A DNA stretch of 16,330 nt, from NCBI GenBank assembly GCA_013791675.1, contig VMTI01000042.1:1-16330 (forward strand), written 5' to 3'. This DNA comes from a bacterium. GTDB taxonomy: Bacteria; CG03. The notes under the pieces are model-generated. The model made no database searches and was not told where the DNA came from. It saw only the letters and a program-made list of their open reading frames with translations. This document shows positions 13,156-16,330 of this stretch, in pieces (positions within the stretch are counted from its first letter, which is position 1; each line of letters begins with the position of its first letter). A program made the translations under genes and the position numbers.

Positions 13156-15255
13156 TCAAATTACAGACCCCGATTTTTTTTTCAAACTCTTTAAGAAAAA
13201 AATAATCTTTTTCTTTCGTATCAGCGCGGTGAAAATAATATCCATAACTCCGCGGCCTGGATCTTCACCAGCGATTATATTAAGAATTTTATCGTTTTTT
13301 TTCAACCTCAACAGAAATTTTTCCCCTTTTTGCTCGGCCGAAACGCAAGTCATTCCCTCGCCTGCAAATAGCGGCGCGGGATTTCCGCTCCCGAAAGGCT
13401 CCAGAGTTTCAAGAAAAGTTTTTATGTTTTTATTCAGCCAGTCATCCCATAACAATTCCGCGCGGGGAACTGCCGGCGCGGTAATATTTTGAAAATAAGA
13501 GCCGCAATTTTCTATAAATTTTTCCATGGCATCCGCCGTTATTCTTATGCCGCACGCCCCCGGATGGCCTCCGAATTCGGAGCCGCAGGCGCAGTTTTTG
13601 AAAGCCTCGAGCATATCGTATCCCGCGCCTCTGGCCGAACCTGTCCAGAAGTCCATATCCTTCGAGGGAGTAAAAATAACAGATGGTTTTCCGAACAGTT
13701 GAGAAATCCTTGACGACGAAGCTCCTCTCAAACCTTCGGAGAGTGTTTCCGAGCGCACCAGTATAACCGGATTTTTATTAAGTCCGAGGCGGTATATGCG
13801 TTTTAGCAGTTCTTCAAACGAGCTTCTCATCTCAACCTGCCTTTTGTTATTAAGGTCTTTTACTCGGGAGATGGCGGCGGAAATATTTTTTTTGGAATCA
13901 GCCTGCAGTATATCCAGCGAAAGCTTCGGCAAACCCATTCTTTTCGGTGTATTAAGGAAAGGAATGAGTTTAAGCCCCAGGTCCCGTCTTAGCGATTTTT
14001 TTGATATATCCAGTTTATTCAGGAGAGTTCTTACTGAATAGCGTTTCACGTTAAAAATAAGGGGGAGATGCTTTTTAACGAGCGCGCGGGATATTCCTTT
14101 CAGGGCTATATTGTCCGAAAGAGTGCCGAGCGCCGCAAGAGGAAGGTTCTGCTCGGAGAACACCTTAAAGGCGGGGGTTCTGAAATGAGCCAGTATCAGG
14201 TAAAGCTTTCCGGCTGTTTCCGCGTCGGGCAGGGCCCTGTGCGCGGCGGCCTTAATGCCGAAATAATCTTTCAGGCTTTCCAGCTTGTGGCTCTGCGACG
14301 GCAGCGAGCTCCGCGACATAGGGAGAGTATCAATAACAGTATTGGAAAGCGTGCATCCGAGATATTTACGGAATTCAGCATCTATGAAAGAAACATCAAA
14401 AGGGGCGTTGTGGAATATAAGAGTTTCATCGCCTATCCATTTTCTGAAGCGCCGGAGCACCTCCACGCGGTCGGGAGCTCCTTCAAGTTCCAGATTACTG
14501 ATGCCGGTAAGAGAGCTGATTTCGGCGCTTATGTGAGAGACTGGTTTCAGAAGAGATGAAAAAGTGTCTATGGTTTTGAGGCCGGAAAACTTTACGGCGC
14601 CGATTTCTATAATCTCGTTTTGAGAAGGAGAAAGGCCTGTTGTTTCTATATCGCAGGCTATTTTAATGCCGCCAAAATCTTCTTTCAGGTTTAATCTGTA
14701 AGATGCGGCAAGGCAAAAGGCGGTTGTGCATCCGGCGAGCTCCAGCACCGGGTTTGCGAGGCAGGAATCTATAACGGCATCTGCGGGAGCCTGTTTTCCG
14801 CAAGGGTGATGATGGTCCGTTATTATGAATTTTATGCCGCGTGTTCTGAAAGCTTCCGAGGCCGCGTGTTCTGAAATACCGACATCGGCAGTGACAACAA
14901 CCTGCGGGCCCGATTCCAGAATGGCTGTTATGTCCGAAGAATTTATTCCGTGGGCGGGCCCCCCGCAGACAAAAAGAGAAGTGTTTGCGCCGCTTAAAGC
15001 GTCTTCAAGAATAAGAAGAGAACTGAGGCCGTCCACGTCCGAATCGGCTATCAAGGCTATTCGTTCGCTTTTGCGGACAGCATCTTTGAGGATGCCCACA
15101 GCTTTGCTCATGTCCGGAAAACTTTCCAACATCGCGGGAATATCTATTTCAGGGTTAAGAAAATTTCTTATTTCGCTTTCTGTCTTCAGCCCTCTTTTAA
15201 CAAGCAAACCAAGTATGTGCCTGTCGTCCTCCATTTCGGACGCGAGGTAATCCAT
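13156..15255 (-). CDS. recJ: RecJ-type DHH ssDNA exonuclease with an inserted DEDDh (DnaQ-like) exonuclease domain
   Basis: RecJ degrades single-stranded DNA 5' to 3' in recombination and repair. Numbering here is from an upstream GTG at 15315 (719 residues); the ATG chosen, with GGGAGG 8 nt before it, gives 699. DHH motifs are intact: DSDVDG (91-96), TADVG (D144), TDHHHP (166-171) and, in the DHHA1 part, FGGHPG (581-586), followed by an OB-like C-terminus. Between AGCTTAFCLA (194-203) and LAALGTLSD (393-401), adjacent in ordinary RecJ, lies an extra segment of about 160-175 residues. It is a DEDDh 3'-5' exonuclease: CDIETTG (D222, E224), NAPFD (D307) and HRALPD (H359, D364). The protein thus appears to hold two nucleases of opposite polarity. 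The gene sits between punA and pdp. Confidence 0.9.
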   Translation of the reverse strand: MDYLASEMEDDRHILGLLVKRGLKTESEIRNFLNPEIDIPAMLESFPDMSKAVGILKDAVRKSERIALIADSDVDGLSSLLILEDALSGANTSLFVCGGPAHGINSSDITAILESGPQVVVTADVGISEHAASEAFRTRGIKFIITDHHHPCGKQAPADAVIDSCLANPVLELAGCTTAFCLAASYRLNLKEDFGGIKIACDIETTGLSPSQNEIIEIGAVKFSGLKTIDTFSSLLKPVSHISAEISSLTGISNLELEGAPDRVEVLRRFRKWIGDETLIFHNAPFDVSFIDAEFRKYLGCTLSNTVIDTLPMSRSSLPSQSHKLESLKDYFGIKAAAHRALPDAETAGKLYLILAHFRTPAFKVFSEQNLPLAALGTLSDNIALKGISRALVKKHLPLIFNVKRYSVRTLLNKLDISKKSLRRDLGLKLIPFLNTPKRMGLPKLSLDILQADSKKNISAAISRVKDLNNKRQVEMRSSFEELLKRIYRLGLNKNPVILVRSETLSEGLRGASSSRISQLFGKPSVIFTPSKDMDFWTGSARGAGYDMLEAFKNCACGSEFGGHPGACGIRITADAMEKFIENCGSYFQNITAPAVPRAELLWDDWLNKNIKTFLETLEPFGSGNPAPLFAGEGMTCVSAEQKGEKFLLRLKKNDKILNIIAGEDPGRGVMDIIFTALIRKKKIIFFLKSLKKKSGSVI

Positions 15256-15263
15256 CAGTTTTT

Positions 15264-15269
15264 CCTCCC
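15264..15269 (-). promoter_or_regulatory. Ribosome-binding site favouring the internal ATG of recJ
   Basis: GGGAGG is followed after 8 nt by ATG (15255-15253). The alternative GTG at 15315 has no Shine-Dalgarno sequence, although residues after it (PEREEKL) still resemble the N-terminal helix of RecJ proteins, so the longer form is not excluded. Confidence 0.6.
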
Positions 15270-15332
15270 GCTCCGGAAGACATGCTGCTTCCGCTATTTT
15301 ATCGTTTAACTTCACAGGGAGGCTTTCTAATC

Positions 15333-16127
15333 TCAGAATTTTTTTGAAGAAAGTATGCCTTTTATCAGAAGTATGAAATTTTTGGAAATCTGTTTTCCCG
15401 ATTCAAGAACTTCCTTATGCGAAAGTGGCGCGCCTGTCACGCCGCAGGCGTAGTTTGTGAGGCATGATATGCCAATAACCCGCATTCCGAGTTTTTTAGC
15501 CACAAGTACTTCCGGCACTGTGGACATTCCGACCGCATCAGCGCCAAGCGTTCGTACCATTCTTATTTCGGCTTTTGTCTCATAAGAGGGCCCTGAAAGA
15601 GCAAGGTAGACGCCTTCATTGATCTTTATTTTAATTTTTTTCGCCGCCGCTTTCACTATTTTTCTGTATTCGGCATCATAGGCGTCGCTTAGATCTATGA
15701 AATGGGCTCCGCCGATAAGCGGATTGTCGCCTATCATATTTATGTGATCGTTAATCAGCATAAGAGACGGCACCTTGAAACTTTTTTTGACGGCGCCTCC
15801 GGCATTAGTCACGATAAGTTTCTTCACTCCCATTTTAGCGAGCACTTCTATCATGAGCACGAGTTTTTCCATGGGATGCCCCTCGTAATAATGAATTCTT
15901 CCCGACATTATTATGACTTTCCGCGAAGCTATGGTACCGGAAATAAGTTTTCCTGAGTGCCCCGGCACTTTGCTTTTCGCGAATCCCGGTATTTTGTCAT
16001 ACGAAATTTCTTTTCTGTTTTTTGCTTCATCAGCCAGCGCTCCCAGTCCGCTGCCCAATATCAGAGCGATTTCGGCTCCATTTATTTTCTTCTTTACAAC
16101 ATTAAAAGCTTTTTCAGCTGCGTTCAT
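15333..16127 (-). CDS. punA: Purine-nucleoside phosphorylase, trimeric type (PNP I)
   Basis: Cleaves purine nucleosides with phosphate to the base and (deoxy)ribose 1-phosphate. The 264 residues show the family motifs LILGSGLG (22-29), a phosphate-binding H57 (VPGHSGK), GRIHYYEG (76-83), TNAGGAV (107-113), LSGPSYET (177-184), GADAVGMSTVPE (195-206) and the purine-site SCLTNYACG (N225). An AAGGAG ribosome-binding site precedes the ATG. That ATG overlaps the deoB stop as ATGA, so the two are translationally coupled. The usual trimeric family prefers inosine and guanosine; an MTAP-type substrate (methylthioadenosine) is less likely given N225 in the base-binding position. Confidence 0.93.
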   Translation of the reverse strand: MNAAEKAFNVVKKKINGAEIALILGSGLGALADEAKNRKEISYDKIPGFAKSKVPGHSGKLISGTIASRKVIIMSGRIHYYEGHPMEKLVLMIEVLAKMGVKKLIVTNAGGAVKKSFKVPSLMLINDHINMIGDNPLIGGAHFIDLSDAYDAEYRKIVKAAAKKIKIKINEGVYLALSGPSYETKAEIRMVRTLGADAVGMSTVPEVLVAKKLGMRVIGISCLTNYACGVTGAPLSHKEVLESGKQISKNFILLIKGILSSKKF

Positions 16128-16330
16128 AATAAAATCTCCTTCAAAAATGATGTTCCGCGTTTAAGGCCGGACACACCCAGGTATTCCGCCGCCGTGGCGC
16201 CTATATCGGCAAAAGTCTCCCGTGCTCCCAGGTTCACGCCGGGTTTTGTCATGCTTCCCGTTACTAAGAGCGGCACATATTCTCTTGTGTGGTCCGTGTG
16301 CGCTATGTATGTCGGATCGCATCCGTGGTC
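16124..16330 (-). CDS. deoB: Phosphopentomutase (partial, C-terminal 68 residues)
   Basis: The visible C-terminus starts with DHGCDPTYIAHTDHTREYVP, the metal-binding end of the alkaline-phosphatase-type core, and continues with VNLGARETFADIGATAAEYLGV and GTSFLKEIL, both typical of DeoB. DeoB converts ribose 1-phosphate and deoxyribose 1-phosphate to the 5-phosphates, using the products of PunA and Pdp. The frame enters from the right edge and ends with TGA at 16126-16124, overlapping the punA start. It was translated by hand. The start codon and regulator lie outside the window. Confidence 0.93.
   Translation of the reverse strand, partial: DHGCDPTYIAHTDHTREYVPLLVTGSMTKPGVNLGARETFADIGATAAEYLGVSGLKRGTSFLKEILL

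Noticed and set aside
14068..14559. Plus-strand frame of 163 codons opposite the exonuclease insert of recJ
   Set aside because: Antisense shadow; the minus-strand frame has all catalytic motifs.
1..16330. CRISPR array, insertion sequence, phage or integron signals
   Set aside because: No regularly spaced repeats, transposase, integrase or terminal inverted repeats were seen on either strand.

Overview
The window is a compact bacterial chromosome segment with almost no non-coding DNA; the largest gene-free gap is 147 bases. It looks diderm: there is a lipoprotein-type periplasmic phosphatase, a type II secretion/type IV pilus ATPase and an envelope peptidoglycan hydrolase. The gene set is metabolic and housekeeping, with no insertion sequence, phage gene or CRISPR array. 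An archaeal/deep-branching-type phosphoglycerate mutase, a type III pantothenate kinase and a tRNA without encoded CCA would suit a poorly cultured lineage such as Elusimicrobiota or Omnitrophota. That placement is inference, with low confidence.

Left end (1-2718): a partial cutA on the minus strand diverges from a plus-strand FAD-dependent oxidoreductase of the L-2-hydroxyglutarate oxidase type, followed by rmuC. rmuC runs tail to tail, with only 3 bp between, into a minus-strand block.

Middle (2722-8494, minus strand, read right to left): gap, pgk, secG, a tRNA-Leu(GAG) and a class B acid phosphatase lipoprotein, then a GspE/PilB ATPase with an extra N-terminal GAF domain and a small DUF-type protein. 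A good sigma70-type promoter for gap lies at the very end of coaX.

Right end (8567-16330, minus strand): deoB (partial), punA, recJ, pdp, apgM, an M23 peptidase and coaX form one tightly packed cluster. deoB, punA and pdp make a nucleoside-salvage pathway that yields free bases and pentose phosphate. apgM, gap and pgk belong to lower glycolysis, which could use that carbon.

The most unusual items are these. (1) The RecJ protein carries a complete DEDDh (DnaQ/RNase T-like) exonuclease domain inserted inside its DHH phosphoesterase domain, with both sets of catalytic residues visible, and sits among nucleoside-degradation genes. (2) The M23 peptidase frame continues upstream of its first ATG through a clear membrane anchor that has no conventional start codon, and its HxH motif reads HxD. 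(3) secG is followed by tRNA-Leu(GAG), a neighbourhood also known from E. coli (secG-leuU). (4) rmuC has promoter elements that would put the transcript start at its ATG, suggesting a leaderless mRNA.
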